NCBI RefSeq assembly: GCF_000705555.1
Contig: NZ_JMQN01000004.1
Coordinates: 1-64,000 of the forward strand
From: Marinobacterium lacunae
GTDB lineage: Bacteria > Pseudomonadota > Gammaproteobacteria > Pseudomonadales > Balneatricaceae
Direction: 5' to 3'
Length of the DNA: 64,000 nucleotides
Shown piece after piece: positions 28,188-37,214 of the stretch (the stretch's first letter is position 1; each line of letters opens with the position of its first letter). Under the pieces are notes generated by a model that saw only the letters and a list, made by a program, of their open reading frames with translations, made no database searches and was not told the origin of the DNA. Made by a program: the position numbers and the translations under genes.

Positions 28188-30227
28188 ATGACCGACAGCA
28201 AGCGCAAGATTCTCGTCACCAGTGCCCTGCCCTACGCCAACGGCCCAATCCATCTGGGTCATCTCGTAGAATACATCCAGACCGACATTTGGGTACGTTT
28301 CCAGAAACAGCGCGGCCACCAGTGCACCTACGTGTGTGCCGACGACGCCCATGGCACTCCGATTATGCTCAAGGCCAACCAGCTTGGCATTGAGCCTCAG
28401 CAACTGATCGATCAGGTCAGTGCCGAGCACCAGCGCGACTTCTCTGGCTTCATGGTCGGTTTCGATAACTACTACTCTACCCACTCCGACGAAAACCGCC
28501 ACTTTGCGACGCTGATTTACACGCGTCTGCGCGATGCCGGCCACATTGCACGTCGCACCATTACCCAGGCGTTCGATCCTGAGAAACAGATGTTTCTGCC
28601 CGACCGGTTCATCAAAGGCGAGTGCCCCAAATGCGGCGCTGCCGACCAGTATGGCGACTCATGTGAAGCCTGCGGCGCCACCTATCAGCCGATTGAGCTC
28701 AAAAACGCGTACTCGGCAATCTCCGGTGCCAAGCCGATCGAAAAGGATTCCGAGCATTTCTTCTTCAAGCTGGAAGACTTCGAACAGTTCCTGCGCGAGT
28801 GGGTTGACGGTCATGTTCAGTCCCAGATGAAGCACAAGCTCAACGAGTGGTTCGAATCGGGTCTGCAGCAGTGGGATATCTCCCGTGATGCGCCCTACTG
28901 GGGCTTTGAGATTCCCGATGCGCCGGGCAAATACTTCTATGTCTGGCTTGATGCACCGATCGGCTACATGGCGAGCTTCAAGAACTGGTGTGACAAAAAT
29001 GGCGTGGATTTCGATGACTACTGGAAACAGGGATCCGATGCCGAGCTTTACCACTTCATCGGCAAGGATATCGCCTATTTCCACACTCTGTTCTGGCCTG
29101 CCGAGCTGCACGGTGCCGGATTCCGCACCCCAACCGGCGTGTTCTGCCACGGCTTCCTGACGGTCAACGGCCAGAAGATGTCCAAGTCCCGCGGCACTTT
29201 CATCATGGCTGAGACCTACCTGAAGCACCTGCGCCCCGAATATCTGCGCTACTACTTCGCGGCCAAGCTCGGTTCCGGCATCGACGATATCGACTTGAGC
29301 CTTGATGATTTCCGTCTGCGTGTAAATGCCGATCTGGTTAACAAGGTTGTCAATATTGCCAGCCGCTGCGCGGGCTTCATTCAGAAGAAGTTCGACGGCA
29401 TGCTCGACTCTGAGCTCACCAATGCCGCTTTGTATCATGAAGCCGTTGCGGCCGGACGCAGCATCGCCGAGGCCTATGAGAAGCGTGAATATTCCCGCGC
29501 CATGCGCGAGATCATGCAGATCGCCGACAAGGCAAACCAGTATATCGATACCGCCGAGCCTTGGGTGCTGGCCAAGGACGAAAGCCGCCTGGCGGAAGTT
29601 CAGGCCTGCTGTACGCTTGGAATCAACCTGTTCCGCGTGATAGTCAGCTATCTGGCGCCGGTTCTGCCTCAAGTGGCTGAAGAGGCTGCTGCCTTCCTGA
29701 ATATTGACACTTTCGCATGGAACGCCGTTGAGAAGCCGCTGCTGAGTCACAAGATCAACAAGTTCAAACCGCTGATGCAGCGAGTGGAGCCCGAGGCGAT
29801 CGAGAAAGTGATCGAAGACTCCAAACAGAACCTTCAGGCCGCGGCAGCCGTCGCCTCCCCAGCCCCTGCTAAAGCAGCCGATGCCCAAGAGCCGATCGCT
29901 GACACCATCGACTTTACTGACTTTGCCAAAGTGGACCTGCGTGTCGTGCGAATCGCCAAGGCCGAGCATGTTGAGGGCGCCGACAAGCTGCTGCGATTGA
30001 CGCTGGATCTCGGTGGCGAAACCCGAAATGTTTTTGCCGGTATTAAATCCGCCTACAAGCCGGAAGATCTCGAAGGCAAACTCACGGTCATGGTGGCCAA
30101 TCTCGCACCACGTAAAATGAAGTTCGGCGTCTCCGAGGGCATGGTTCTGGCAGCAGGTCCTGGCGGACAGGATCTCTGGATTTTGGAACCGCACGAAGGC
30201 GCACAGCCGGGGATGAGGATCAAGTAA
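28188..30227 (+). CDS. metG: Methionyl-tRNA synthetase
   Basis: A 679-residue class I methionyl-tRNA synthetase. The HIGH motif is [11 protein letters not shown] near the N-terminus, the zinc knuckle is [18 protein letters not shown] with four cysteines, and the KMSKS loop is [11 protein letters not shown]. An alanine-rich linker joins the anticodon domain to a C-terminal dimerising tRNA-binding domain ([25 protein letters not shown]). This is the full-length enterobacterial form. The convergent small gene ends 8 bases beyond its stop codon. Confidence 0.98.
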   Translation: MTDSKRKILVTSALPYANGPIHLGHLVEYIQTDIWVRFQKQRGHQCTYVCADDAHGTPIMLKANQLGIEPQQLIDQVSAEHQRDFSGFMVGFDNYYSTHSDENRHFATLIYTRLRDAGHIARRTITQAFDPEKQMFLPDRFIKGECPKCGAADQYGDSCEACGATYQPIELKNAYSAISGAKPIEKDSEHFFFKLEDFEQFLREWVDGHVQSQMKHKLNEWFESGLQQWDISRDAPYWGFEIPDAPGKYFYVWLDAPIGYMASFKNWCDKNGVDFDDYWKQGSDAELYHFIGKDIAYFHTLFWPAELHGAGFRTPTGVFCHGFLTVNGQKMSKSRGTFIMAETYLKHLRPEYLRYYFAAKLGSGIDDIDLSLDDFRLRVNADLVNKVVNIASRCAGFIQKKFDGMLDSELTNAALYHEAVAAGRSIAEAYEKREYSRAMREIMQIADKANQYIDTAEPWVLAKDESRLAEVQACCTLGINLFRVIVSYLAPVLPQVAEEAAAFLNIDTFAWNAVEKPLLSHKINKFKPLMQRVEPEAIEKVIEDSKQNLQAAAAVASPAPAKAADAQEPIADTIDFTDFAKVDLRVVRIAKAEHVEGADKLLRLTLDLGGETRNVFAGIKSAYKPEDLEGKLTVMVANLAPRKMKFGVSEGMVLAAGPGGQDLWILEPHEGAQPGMRIK

Positions 30228-30235
30228 CGCCCATC

Positions 30236-30547
30236 TCAGGAGAGATCCTGATCCGGGTTGAGCAGCTGGACCTCCAGCGGCTCAACCCGATCTTCGGACA
30301 AGCCGATCATCTCGCCATATGCGCTGTGATGAACCAGACGGGTGTCGGAAATACCCATCCCTTTGAACAGTCGTTTCGCATCCAACTGACTGCGAAAGCA
30401 GAGTATTGCCCCGTGAGCATCGCATATCGAGTATCGCCCATCGTCGGTCGATACCTCAGCGGTGTAGAGACTGCCCTCGGCAGCCGTCAACACAAGACGC
30501 TTCACCGGAGCGGCACTACGCCTGAGTTCGTCTATGGTGATTTTCAA
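30236..30547 (-). CDS. Small conserved protein, DUF6482-like
   Basis: A 103-residue soluble protein. The pattern (MKITIDELRR..., a strand-rich middle with YTAEVSTDDGRYSICDAHGAILCFRS and a polar helix) resembles small proteins annotated DUF6482 in pseudomonads; the match is from memory and moderate. No function is known. It is convergent with metG, and its 3' end contains a large inverted repeat. Confidence 0.7.
   Translation of the reverse strand: MKITIDELRRSAAPVKRLVLTAAEGSLYTAEVSTDDGRYSICDAHGAILCFRSQLDAKRLFKGMGISDTRLVHHSAYGEMIGLSEDRVEPLEVQLLNPDQDLS
30250..30292. terminator. Inverted repeat at the metG / DUF6482-like convergence
   Basis: GATCCGGGTTGAGC (30250-30263) is complemented, but for one missing base, by GCTCAACCCGATC (30280-30292), with an inner GCTGGA/CCAGC pairing. 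It lies inside the last codons of the DUF6482-like gene, just past the metG stop, and lacks a T run. It may act as a shared terminator or 3'-end stabiliser of both transcripts. Confidence 0.45.
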
Positions 30548-30686
30548 CTCTGATCTCCCAATCTACTCACGCTATAGACGTATACGGTCAAATATGGAAA
30601 CTGGTTCTACCATCGACGCGATGGTTCCGAATGAGCATACCAATGGACAATAGCGCGACACATAGCACACACAGGGAGTAACACAG

Positions 30687-31673
30687 ATGCGTTTTCTCAT
30701 CGTGGGCGCCGGCGGAATCGGATGCTACTACGGCGCAAAGCTTCTGAAAGCCGGACACGACTGCACATTTGTCGCACGCGGACCTCACCTAGAGGCCATG
30801 CGCAAAAGCGGGCTTCATGTCGTCCATACCGACTTTGAATTTCTGGCCCCCGTTGACGTCACTGACCTGAGCTCGTTGATCAATGATCGAATGGCCAGCG
30901 AATTCGATCTGATCATGCTGACGCTTAAATCAGGCGCCACCGACGGGATTCTGACTCAGCTCGATACGTGGCTTAGTCATGCGAATACCCCGATATTGTC
31001 ACTCCAGAACGGGGTCGACAACGAGTCCCGGATTGCTCAGTCGGTCGGCAACTGCCGTACATTCGGCGGACTGGCTGTCCGCATAGGTGGACACATCCAA
31101 AGGCCCGGCATTATCGAAGCTACAGGGCCGGCTCAAATCATTTTCGGCCCCTGGCCGAACAGCAAAATGACACCCGATTCGCAATCATTTGCTCAGATTC
31201 TGGAAAGCTGCTTCGAACAGGCTGGCATACCGACACATGTCAGTGACGACATCAGGCGCGAACTATGGCGAAAACTGCTGATCAATAACGGTGTGAACCC
31301 GCTATCGGCTCTGACGGGGCTGGATACCCGAAGCCTCACATCCGACCCCGCACTTGGCAACAGCGTTTACAGCATGATGCAGGAGACGGCCTGTGCCGCG
31401 CGTGCCGATGACGTAGAACTGACTCAAGCGGATATCGATGAGATGTTTACACTGATCAGCCAGTTCGACGCCATTAAAACCTCCATGCTGGTCGACCGTG
31501 AGAAAGGCCGCCCTCTGGAGCTGGACAGCATAAGCGGCGCTGTCATACGCCGATGCGTTCAACTACAGCTCAATGCGCCCATCACGTCTTTGGTGACGCG
31601 ACTACTCGAAATGGATGTAGCCTCGCCCTCTTTATATAACCTGAACGGACAAAACGCAGATGATGACACCTGA
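30687..31673 (+). CDS. panE: 2-dehydropantoate 2-reductase
   Basis: A 328-residue ketopantoate reductase family enzyme, which reduces 2-dehydropantoate to pantoate with NADPH in coenzyme A synthesis. The N-terminal nucleotide loop is GAGGIGCYYGAKL. The catalytic lysine lies in RRELWRKLLINNGVNPLSALTG, and EKGRPLELDSISGAVIRR near the end contains the conserved glutamate. Several paralogues of this family exist in bacteria, so a different 2-keto-acid substrate cannot be excluded. It overlaps the HopJ-like gene by 14 bases, indicating translational coupling. Confidence 0.88.
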   Translation: MRFLIVGAGGIGCYYGAKLLKAGHDCTFVARGPHLEAMRKSGLHVVHTDFEFLAPVDVTDLSSLINDRMASEFDLIMLTLKSGATDGILTQLDTWLSHANTPILSLQNGVDNESRIAQSVGNCRTFGGLAVRIGGHIQRPGIIEATGPAQIIFGPWPNSKMTPDSQSFAQILESCFEQAGIPTHVSDDIRRELWRKLLINNGVNPLSALTGLDTRSLTSDPALGNSVYSMMQETACAARADDVELTQADIDEMFTLISQFDAIKTSMLVDREKGRPLELDSISGAVIRRCVQLQLNAPITSLVTRLLEMDVASPSLYNLNGQNADDDT

Positions 31674-32001
31674 ACAGTTTGCAGAGCGCATCGGCAACGA
31701 TACGTCACTGGATTTCGAAGATACCATTGCGGTGATAGATGCTCATTTTGAGTATACCCCCTGCGCATTCCGCAACGGCGAGCAGCAGAACGCTGCTGGC
31801 GAAAACGGCGGCTCCTGCAAGATTCTGGCATTCGGCCAGCTGATGAAGCTGAACGAACAGCAGACGCTTAAGTGTTTCGGGCGCTTCTACCAAGATGTAT
31901 TGGCAACCCCCGAGGGCAGTGACCATGGCAATATACGCAACTTCATGCGCAGCGGCTGGAGTGGAGTAAAATTCGAGAGCGAAGCACTCAAGCGGATTTG
32001 A
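31660..32001 (+). CDS. HopJ-family protein
   Basis: A 113-residue soluble protein of the family named after HopJ, a Pseudomonas type III effector candidate. The segments FEDTIAVIDAHFEYTP, FRNGEQQNAAGENGGSCKILAFGQL and CFGRFYQDVLATPEGSDHGNIRNFM are the family core. Members are widespread in free-living marine bacteria with no type III secretion, so an effector role should not be assumed. Two adjacent ATG codons (31660, 31663) are possible starts. It overlaps the end of panE. Confidence 0.85.
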   Translation: MMTPEQFAERIGNDTSLDFEDTIAVIDAHFEYTPCAFRNGEQQNAAGENGGSCKILAFGQLMKLNEQQTLKCFGRFYQDVLATPEGSDHGNIRNFMRSGWSGVKFESEALKRI

Positions 32002-32073
32002 GCCAAGGGCTCAACATTGGCTAATGAGCTGCGCTATCCTACAGGGAAAGAAGAACCATAAAAGGAAAATCTG

Positions 32074-32250
32074 ATGTCAGAAAACGAACAGTGGAACGGA
32101 CGTAACCGCCGTTCGGGGCAGGACCGCCGCCAACAACCGGACCGTCGCGAAGATATTCGTTTTGAGCCGGGCAAAAAGGATCGCCGACAGAATCGCGGCC
32201 GCAGAGTCGAAGACAGGGATATGTGGGAAGAGGCGATGAAGGAGGACTAA
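32074..32250 (+). CDS. Very small Arg/Asp-rich hydrophilic protein (58 residues)
   Basis: A 58-residue reading frame begins at ATG 32074 with AAAGGA about 7 bases upstream. It contains many charged residues and a repeated arginine pattern, RNRRSGQDRR, then PDRRE, KKDRR and GRR. No hydrophobic segment or signal peptide is present. Proteins with RRSGxDRR-type repeats occur near c-di-GMP and stress genes in proteobacteria, but I know of no function. It sits between the HopJ-like gene and the Pho-box array; its stop codon is immediately followed by the first Pho-box unit. Confidence 0.65.
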   Translation: MSENEQWNGRNRRSGQDRRQQPDRREDIRFEPGKKDRRQNRGRRVEDRDMWEEAMKED

Positions 32251-32301
32251 TCGTCATCCAAGCGTCACAATAACGTCAATTCTGCGTCACCTGTTCGTCT
32301 T
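32251..32301 (+). promoter_or_regulatory. Pho box: five direct repeats with 11-base period
   Basis: CGTCA (the last unit reads CGTCT) recurs at 32252, 32263, 32274, 32285 and 32296, exactly 11 bases apart. Each 7-base unit (TCGTCAT, GCGTCAC, ACGTCAA, GCGTCAC, TCGTCTT) is separated by a 4-base spacer, the geometry of PhoB half-sites (consensus CTGTCAT-N4). The array ends 38 bases before the olsF-like start codon. A possible -10 (TAACAC) follows about 18 bases later. This predicts induction under phosphate limitation. Confidence 0.8.
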
Positions 32302-32339
32302 ACCTTGGTCGCCGTCATGTAACACTGTCGGGACTCAAG

Positions 32340-34094
32340 ATGCAGATCAACGTCGAACAGGTACTCCTCAGCAAATATCCGGGGTTTGCCGCCAAGCCAG
32401 CCCCGGTTCGCCGCTCTACCCTATTCTGCCTTCGCCGTTTGGTCAGAGAACGGGAGATCAACCGTTTTCTGGACGAGAACAAAGATGTCAGCGGCTTCGA
32501 ATTCATCGACCGGGTTCTCGACTATTTCAACTTCAGCTACAGCGTCAGCAGCAAAGAGCGGATCAACATCCCCTCAAGCGGCCGGGTTATCATCGTCGCC
32601 AACCACCCACTGGGCGCTCTGGATGGCCTGGCGCTGTTGAAGCTGGTTGGCGAGGTTCGTCGCGACGTTCGCATTATCGCCAATGACGTCCTGATGCATT
32701 TCGACCCGCTTCAAAATCTGTTTCTGCCCGTCGACAACCTTGGTCAGGGCACACGCAAGCGGGACATCGCGCGCATCGTGGACTGCTTGCGAAACGATGA
32801 GGCCGTCATCGTTTTCCCGGCCGGAGAGGTCTCCCGCGCGGGTTTTACCGGCATCAAGGACGGCCCGTGGAACAGCGGTTTTTTGATGTTTGCACGCAAA
32901 AGCAATGCGCCAATTCTGCCGGTCTTCGTCGGCGGCAAAAACTCCGCGCTGTTCTATGGCCTTTCGACGCTGAACAAATCCATGTCATCGCTGCTGCTGG
33001 CTCATGAGATGTTCAACAAGCGCTCCAAAACCCTGCCCGTTCGAATCGGCGAGCCGATTGCGTTCAGCCAGATAGACACGCTTCCGGTTGCAGCCAAGCT
33101 CAAGGCAAAACTGCTTAAAAAACACCTTTACCGCATTGCACGCAACAAATCCCCCCTGTTCAAGACCGAAAAAACCATCGCGCACCCCCAGAACCGGCAG
33201 ATCCTCAAGCAGGAACTGCGTGCATCCGAGTTACTCGGCGAAACCTCTGATGGCAAAAAAATCTACCTATTCGACTACCAGAGCGATTCAGCCGTCATGG
33301 CTGAGATCGGTCGACTTCGGGAGATAGCCTTTCGGTGTGTCGGCGAGGGAACAGGCGCACGACGTGACCTCGACAAATATGACCACCACTACCGTCACCT
33401 GATCCTATGGGACGAAGAGGATCTGGAGATCGCGGGAGCCTACCGGCTGGCGGAAGTGTCTAGACTTGACCGTTCGACGCTGCCGGAACAGCTCTACAGT
33501 GCAAGCCTGTTTCACTACAACGCCGATATGGCACCCTATTTCGAACAAGGCATCGAGCTCGGACGCAGCTTTGTACAGCCACGCTATTGGGGTCGCAGAA
33601 GCCTCGATTATCTCTGGTACGGGATCGGCGCCTACCTGCGCAGCCGCCCCGATATCCGCTATATGTTCGGGCCGGTGAGTCTGAGTAACAGCTACCCCAA
33701 ACGAGCTCGGGACCTGCTTGTATGGTTCTACAGTCACTATTTCGGCGACCGAGACAATCTCGGGCGCTCCAACAGCCCTTACGTCATCGACGAAGACAGC
33801 CGCGCCGAAATGCTCAGATTGTTTCAAGGCGACGATTACAGCGCCGACTTTACTGTTCTGAAGGAGCAACTCGAATTCCTGGGTGTCTCTGTACCAACGC
33901 TCTACAAACAGTACAGCGAGCTGTGTGAGCCAGGCGGCGTACGCTTCCTCGATTTCGGCGTCGATGCCGACTTCAACTTCTGCGTCGACGGACTGGTGTT
34001 GGTCGATACCCAGTACGTAAAAGACCGCAAGCGCCAGCGCTACATTGGCGACACGCTTGAAACCATCGCGAGTTCTGAGGCGGCGCTGGCCTGA
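32340..34094 (+). CDS. olsF: Bifunctional ornithine lipid synthase, OlsF-like (PlsC-type acyltransferase + GNAT)
   Basis: A 584-residue two-domain acyltransferase. The first half is a PlsC-like O-acyltransferase with NHPLGALDG (88-96) and the FPAGEVSR motif. The second half is a GNAT/OlsB-like N-acyltransferase region with EIGRLREIAFRCVGEG, ELGRSFVQPRYWGRRSLDYLWYGIGAYL and LSNSYP. In known OlsF proteins, the GNAT part acylates ornithine and the PlsC part adds the second acyl chain, giving phosphorus-free ornithine lipid. ATG 32340 fits the domain start. A Pho-box array lies directly upstream, consistent with phosphate-stress membrane remodelling. A hemolysin-like acyltransferase without ornithine specificity is the alternative. 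Confidence 0.78.
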   Translation: MQINVEQVLLSKYPGFAAKPAPVRRSTLFCLRRLVREREINRFLDENKDVSGFEFIDRVLDYFNFSYSVSSKERINIPSSGRVIIVANHPLGALDGLALLKLVGEVRRDVRIIANDVLMHFDPLQNLFLPVDNLGQGTRKRDIARIVDCLRNDEAVIVFPAGEVSRAGFTGIKDGPWNSGFLMFARKSNAPILPVFVGGKNSALFYGLSTLNKSMSSLLLAHEMFNKRSKTLPVRIGEPIAFSQIDTLPVAAKLKAKLLKKHLYRIARNKSPLFKTEKTIAHPQNRQILKQELRASELLGETSDGKKIYLFDYQSDSAVMAEIGRLREIAFRCVGEGTGARRDLDKYDHHYRHLILWDEEDLEIAGAYRLAEVSRLDRSTLPEQLYSASLFHYNADMAPYFEQGIELGRSFVQPRYWGRRSLDYLWYGIGAYLRSRPDIRYMFGPVSLSNSYPKRARDLLVWFYSHYFGDRDNLGRSNSPYVIDEDSRAEMLRLFQGDDYSADFTVLKEQLEFLGVSVPTLYKQYSELCEPGGVRFLDFGVDADFNFCVDGLVLVDTQYVKDRKRQRYIGDTLETIASSEAALA

Positions 34095-34177
34095 TCGCTG
34101 GGGCTAACAGAGTCTGCGGTCTACACTGAAGCAAGACACCTTCTGGTGTCGGTTAGTAAGACTTGTGGACTCTGAAA

Positions 34178-34873
34178 ATGGGCAAATCGTTAAAAACGGC
34201 TTCCAGCTCTTCCGAGATAGAGGCCTTCATTAGCCAGGCAAAAGGGCTGGCCACGCAAAGCGATACTTGCGGACGCCTGCTTTTTGCCCTGGACGCAACA
34301 GCCAGTCGCAGCCCGACGTGGGACCGTGCCTGCCAGCTGCAAAGCGAGATGTTCCTCGCCAGCTCTGCAAATGGGGAGCTACAGGTTCAGCTGTGCTACT
34401 ACCGCGGCTATCGCGAGTTTAACCACTCAGGCTGGGTCAATAACGCCGCAGCCCTTCTCGACCAGATGAATGAGGTCACCTGCCTTGGCGGCCACACTCA
34501 GATCGGTCGAGTACTCAAGCACGCCCTTTATGAAAATAGCCGCGCCCCCATCAATGCCATCGTCATAATTGGCGATTGTTGTGAAGAGCCCATTGACGCC
34601 CTGTGCGAAATGGCTGGCGAACTGGGCCTTCGAGGCACCCCCATCTTCGCCTTTCATGAAGGCGACGACCCTCACGGCAAGTTGCTCTTTGAGCAGCTTG
34701 CACGCCTTTCAGGGGGGGCATTTGCACGATTCGACCTCAACAGCGCCCAACGTTTGAAAGAACTGCTTGGCGCAGCCGCTGTCTATGCCACAGGTGGGCT
34801 AACCGCTCTTGAACGTTATGCTGGCGCTGGCAGTCATGAGCTACTGGCTTTAACACGACAGTTACGACGCTAG
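34178..34873 (+). CDS. VWA-like domain protein paired with a membrane J-protein
   Basis: A 231-residue soluble protein. Near the N-terminus, LFALDATASRSPTWDRA carries a D-x-T-x-S motif like the metal site of von Willebrand A domains, and VTCLGGHTQIGRVLKHAL continues the fold. The C-terminus is helical. The next gene encodes a membrane J-domain protein 37 bases downstream, and I recall this pairing elsewhere in gammaproteobacteria. The role may be in chaperone or complex assembly, but nothing is established. ATG 34178 is the probable start; the ribosome-binding site is weak. Confidence 0.75.
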   Translation: MGKSLKTASSSSEIEAFISQAKGLATQSDTCGRLLFALDATASRSPTWDRACQLQSEMFLASSANGELQVQLCYYRGYREFNHSGWVNNAAALLDQMNEVTCLGGHTQIGRVLKHALYENSRAPINAIVIIGDCCEEPIDALCEMAGELGLRGTPIFAFHEGDDPHGKLLFEQLARLSGGAFARFDLNSAQRLKELLGAAAVYATGGLTALERYAGAGSHELLALTRQLRR

Positions 34874-34910
34874 CCCAAGCCGACATTTCGATGACTGACA
34901 AGGAGCGATT

Positions 34911-35648
34911 GTGAACCCGATCGGGTTGATTCTGTTCGGACTGATAGCAGGGGGAGGCTGGCTGTGGCTCAGACGCCAGCCACCGCAAGAGCGCACCCGC
35001 GCCGGACTCAAGCTTGCGCTGCTGCTGATACTGCTAGGGCTGTTGTTCCTTGCGATAACCGGCCGCCTGCACTGGCTGGGCGCCCTTGTGGCGCTTCTTC
35101 TTCCACTGGTACAACGGCTGCTCCCCCTGCTGATGCGCGTACTTCCCTGGATACACCGCCACACCCAAAGCCGCAGGCGTAGCCGAAGCCAAAGCGGCGG
35201 AACATCCACCGTGCGCAGCCGGATGATCGCCATGACACTTGAACATGACTCAGGTGTGATGGATGGCGAGATACTTGAGGGGACATTGAAAGGCCACAAT
35301 TTGAGCCGCTTGAGCAAAGAAGAGTTTTTGCAACTCCTGAGTGAATGTCGGGCAAGTGACATTGACTCCACGCGGCTGCTTGAAACCTATCTCGACAAGC
35401 GTTTCGGCGCACAGTGGCGTGTCGATGACCCCGGTGCAACAAACTCCGATGAGCAGGTATCGACCACAAGTTCAAACATGACCCGTGAAGAAGCGCTGGC
35501 GATTCTGGGGTTGGAGCCCGAGGCTGATAGAGCTGCCATTATCGAAGCTCATCGCCGCCTGATTCAACGCAATCATCCCGACCGCGGTGGCAGCACCTGG
35601 CTTGCTTCCCGTATCAATGACGCCAAGACGCTGCTACTAAAAGACTGA
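34911..35648 (+). CDS. Membrane-anchored J-domain (DnaJ-like) co-chaperone
   Basis: A 245-residue protein. Two hydrophobic spans at the N-terminus (about 4-20 and 34-66) are followed by an Arg/Ser-rich linker, a helical TerB-like central region, and a C-terminal J domain (about 190-245) with the HPD tripeptide in RNHPDRGGSTWLASRINDAKTLL, a truncated type III J domain like that of Tim14. It should stimulate a DnaK-type ATPase at the membrane. The start is GTG 34911 with AAGGAG upstream. Coupled to the VWA-like gene. Confidence 0.88.
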   Translation: MNPIGLILFGLIAGGGWLWLRRQPPQERTRAGLKLALLLILLGLLFLAITGRLHWLGALVALLLPLVQRLLPLLMRVLPWIHRHTQSRRRSRSQSGGTSTVRSRMIAMTLEHDSGVMDGEILEGTLKGHNLSRLSKEEFLQLLSECRASDIDSTRLLETYLDKRFGAQWRVDDPGATNSDEQVSTTSSNMTREEALAILGLEPEADRAAIIEAHRRLIQRNHPDRGGSTWLASRINDAKTLLLKD

Positions 35649-35653
35649 ATGGA

Positions 35654-36637
35654 TCAGGGTAGTGGCTTGCGACCACCTTCAGGCCACTGGAGCGGCGCCC
35701 CCAAAGGTTGCAGCTCCAAACCTCGCCCGAGGGCAGGATCGTCATTCAGCAGCGTGAGCGATCCGTCATTGCCCAGCTTCCACAGCAGTGTATCAACCGC
35801 ACCTTCACTGCCATCACGGGCAAGCTCCAGCAATATTCGATCGCTGTTTAAAAATCGCCACGCCCCCGCTCTGGGTACCAACGGCAGGCCATTGTGATTT
35901 TCCTCAATCAATCGCGCACTGCCGTCGGCCTTCATCAGCACATGGATATCACGTAGATACTGACCTGCCGGAGTTCTGTAACGTGAGGCCAGCGTCAAAC
36001 GCTGCAGATCGCCATACCGGGCGCATCCATCGAAAAGAACCTCATCAAGATTTACGTGCGCAGTGAGCGCATACCAGACGCCTTGCTCATCCCGGCAGGG
36101 CTTGCGCTCCACCTCAAACGCGACATCCAGCTGCCCCTTGCCATCATCCAAGCGCTGATACCAGCGCCAGAGCGTACCCACACGCATTCGCTTGGGTTGG
36201 TCGAATACCAGCGTTCGCAGTCGTCCGGGCTGATTGAAAACCAGACGCTCGTCACTTAACAGTAGAGACCAGGCAGGCTCCAGCCCGCCAGCATACAGAG
36301 CCGTACCGGTGAAAGGCTCCAGACAACTATCGAGATCGCCTCCGATCACTCTCGGGTCAAGAATCTGCCAGCCCTCGAAAGAATCCCTCCCCCAACCTTC
36401 GACATATATCGGCAGCCCCTCTCGTCCCGCGCTCAGCCTCGAATACTCTTGCCGAAGAGTATCGGGCATCTCGCCCATGGAGTGCCACTGTTCGCGACCG
36501 CATGCTTGAAAACGAGCCCCTTGTGCATCAATCGAAACCAAACCGCGCTGATAGATGGCATCGTCTGGTAAGACCGGCCTTAGCTGGCAGCCTGAGACAA
36601 GAGTAATACACAGGAAAAACAAGAGGTAACGGAGCAT
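35654..36637 (-). CDS. Outer-membrane lipoprotein of unknown function
   Basis: A 327-residue lipoprotein with a clear lipobox, LVSGC, giving lipidation at Cys17. The mature part contains YQRGLVSIDAQGARFQACG and a region with VERKPCRDEQGVWYALTAHVNL followed by FDGCARYGD, a pattern resembling the COG3650/NlpE-like fold in which conserved cysteines bracket a small barrel. The role is unknown; envelope-stress or surface sensing would be guesses. It is convergent with the J-domain gene with 5 bases between stop codons. Confidence 0.8.
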   Translation of the reverse strand: MLRYLLFFLCITLVSGCQLRPVLPDDAIYQRGLVSIDAQGARFQACGREQWHSMGEMPDTLRQEYSRLSAGREGLPIYVEGWGRDSFEGWQILDPRVIGGDLDSCLEPFTGTALYAGGLEPAWSLLLSDERLVFNQPGRLRTLVFDQPKRMRVGTLWRWYQRLDDGKGQLDVAFEVERKPCRDEQGVWYALTAHVNLDEVLFDGCARYGDLQRLTLASRYRTPAGQYLRDIHVLMKADGSARLIEENHNGLPLVPRAGAWRFLNSDRILLELARDGSEGAVDTLLWKLGNDGSLTLLNDDPALGRGLELQPLGAPLQWPEGGRKPLP

Positions 36638-36800
36638 CTTAGCAATCCTTGCGAAACATCATGTGATCTTAGTGACCGACAGTATCAGGCTCAAGCACGC
36701 AGCCGTCATGCATAGGGCGATGCAGCGCTGCAAAACCAAGGCGCACTGCTATTATCAGTATCATGTACGCGACACTTTTCGTCCAAAGAAGGAGATCGAG

Positions 36801-37007
36801 ATGCCAGGACATAACTATCAGATCATCGAAATCGCAGGCTCTTCTACCAGCAGCTACGAAGACGCGATCAAGGGCGCTGTCGCCGAAGCTGCCTCGCGCT
36901 ATGAACATTTGAACTGGTGGGAGGTCAAAGAGATGCGAGGCCATATACAGGATGGCGCGGTCGCCCACTACCAAGTTGTCCTGAAGATCGGTTTTCGCCT
37001 CGAATAA
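36801..37007 (+). CDS. Dodecin family flavin-binding protein
   Basis: A 68-residue protein of exactly dodecin size. Dodecins form hollow dodecamers that store or scavenge flavins. The family pattern is visible: YQIIEIAGSSTSSYEDAIKGAVAEAA, then LNWWEVKEMRG with the flavin-stacking tryptophan, and a closing YQVVLKIGFRLE strand. ATG 36801 has GAAGGAGA 6 bases upstream; the longer open frame is not needed. A terminator follows 23 bases after the stop codon, so it is monocistronic. Confidence 0.94.
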   Translation: MPGHNYQIIEIAGSSTSSYEDAIKGAVAEAASRYEHLNWWEVKEMRGHIQDGAVAHYQVVLKIGFRLE

Positions 37008-37030
37008 TATGACTTAACAACAACTAACAG

Positions 37031-37060
37031 GCGCTTCGCCTTCGGGTGCGATGCGCTTTT
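37031..37060 (+). terminator. Terminator of the dodecin gene
   Basis: GCGCTTCGC and GCGATGCGC form a stem with one internal mismatch around a CTTCGGGT loop, followed by TTTT. It lies just after the dodecin stop codon. Confidence 0.7.
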
Positions 37061-37214
37061 AGCTATTCGATAAATTTAAAACAACTGTTACAATTGCTCA
37101 ATAGTGTCGCAAAAGAGATGCTGCTTTTACCTACGTGCAGCCGCGACTCAACGGAACTGAACCCGTGTTCATCGTAGCATCGCCGTTAGTCGAGCCGTGC
37201 CAGGAGCCCAAAAG

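Noticed and set aside
28659..30194. A 511-residue open frame antisense to metG
   Set aside because: It lies wholly within metG, which is unmistakable in the opposite strand; the antisense product matches no family and is explained by metG codon bias.
31660..32001. HopJ-like protein as a sign of a type III secretion system
   Set aside because: No secretion or chaperone genes are nearby, and the family is common in bacteria lacking type III secretion.
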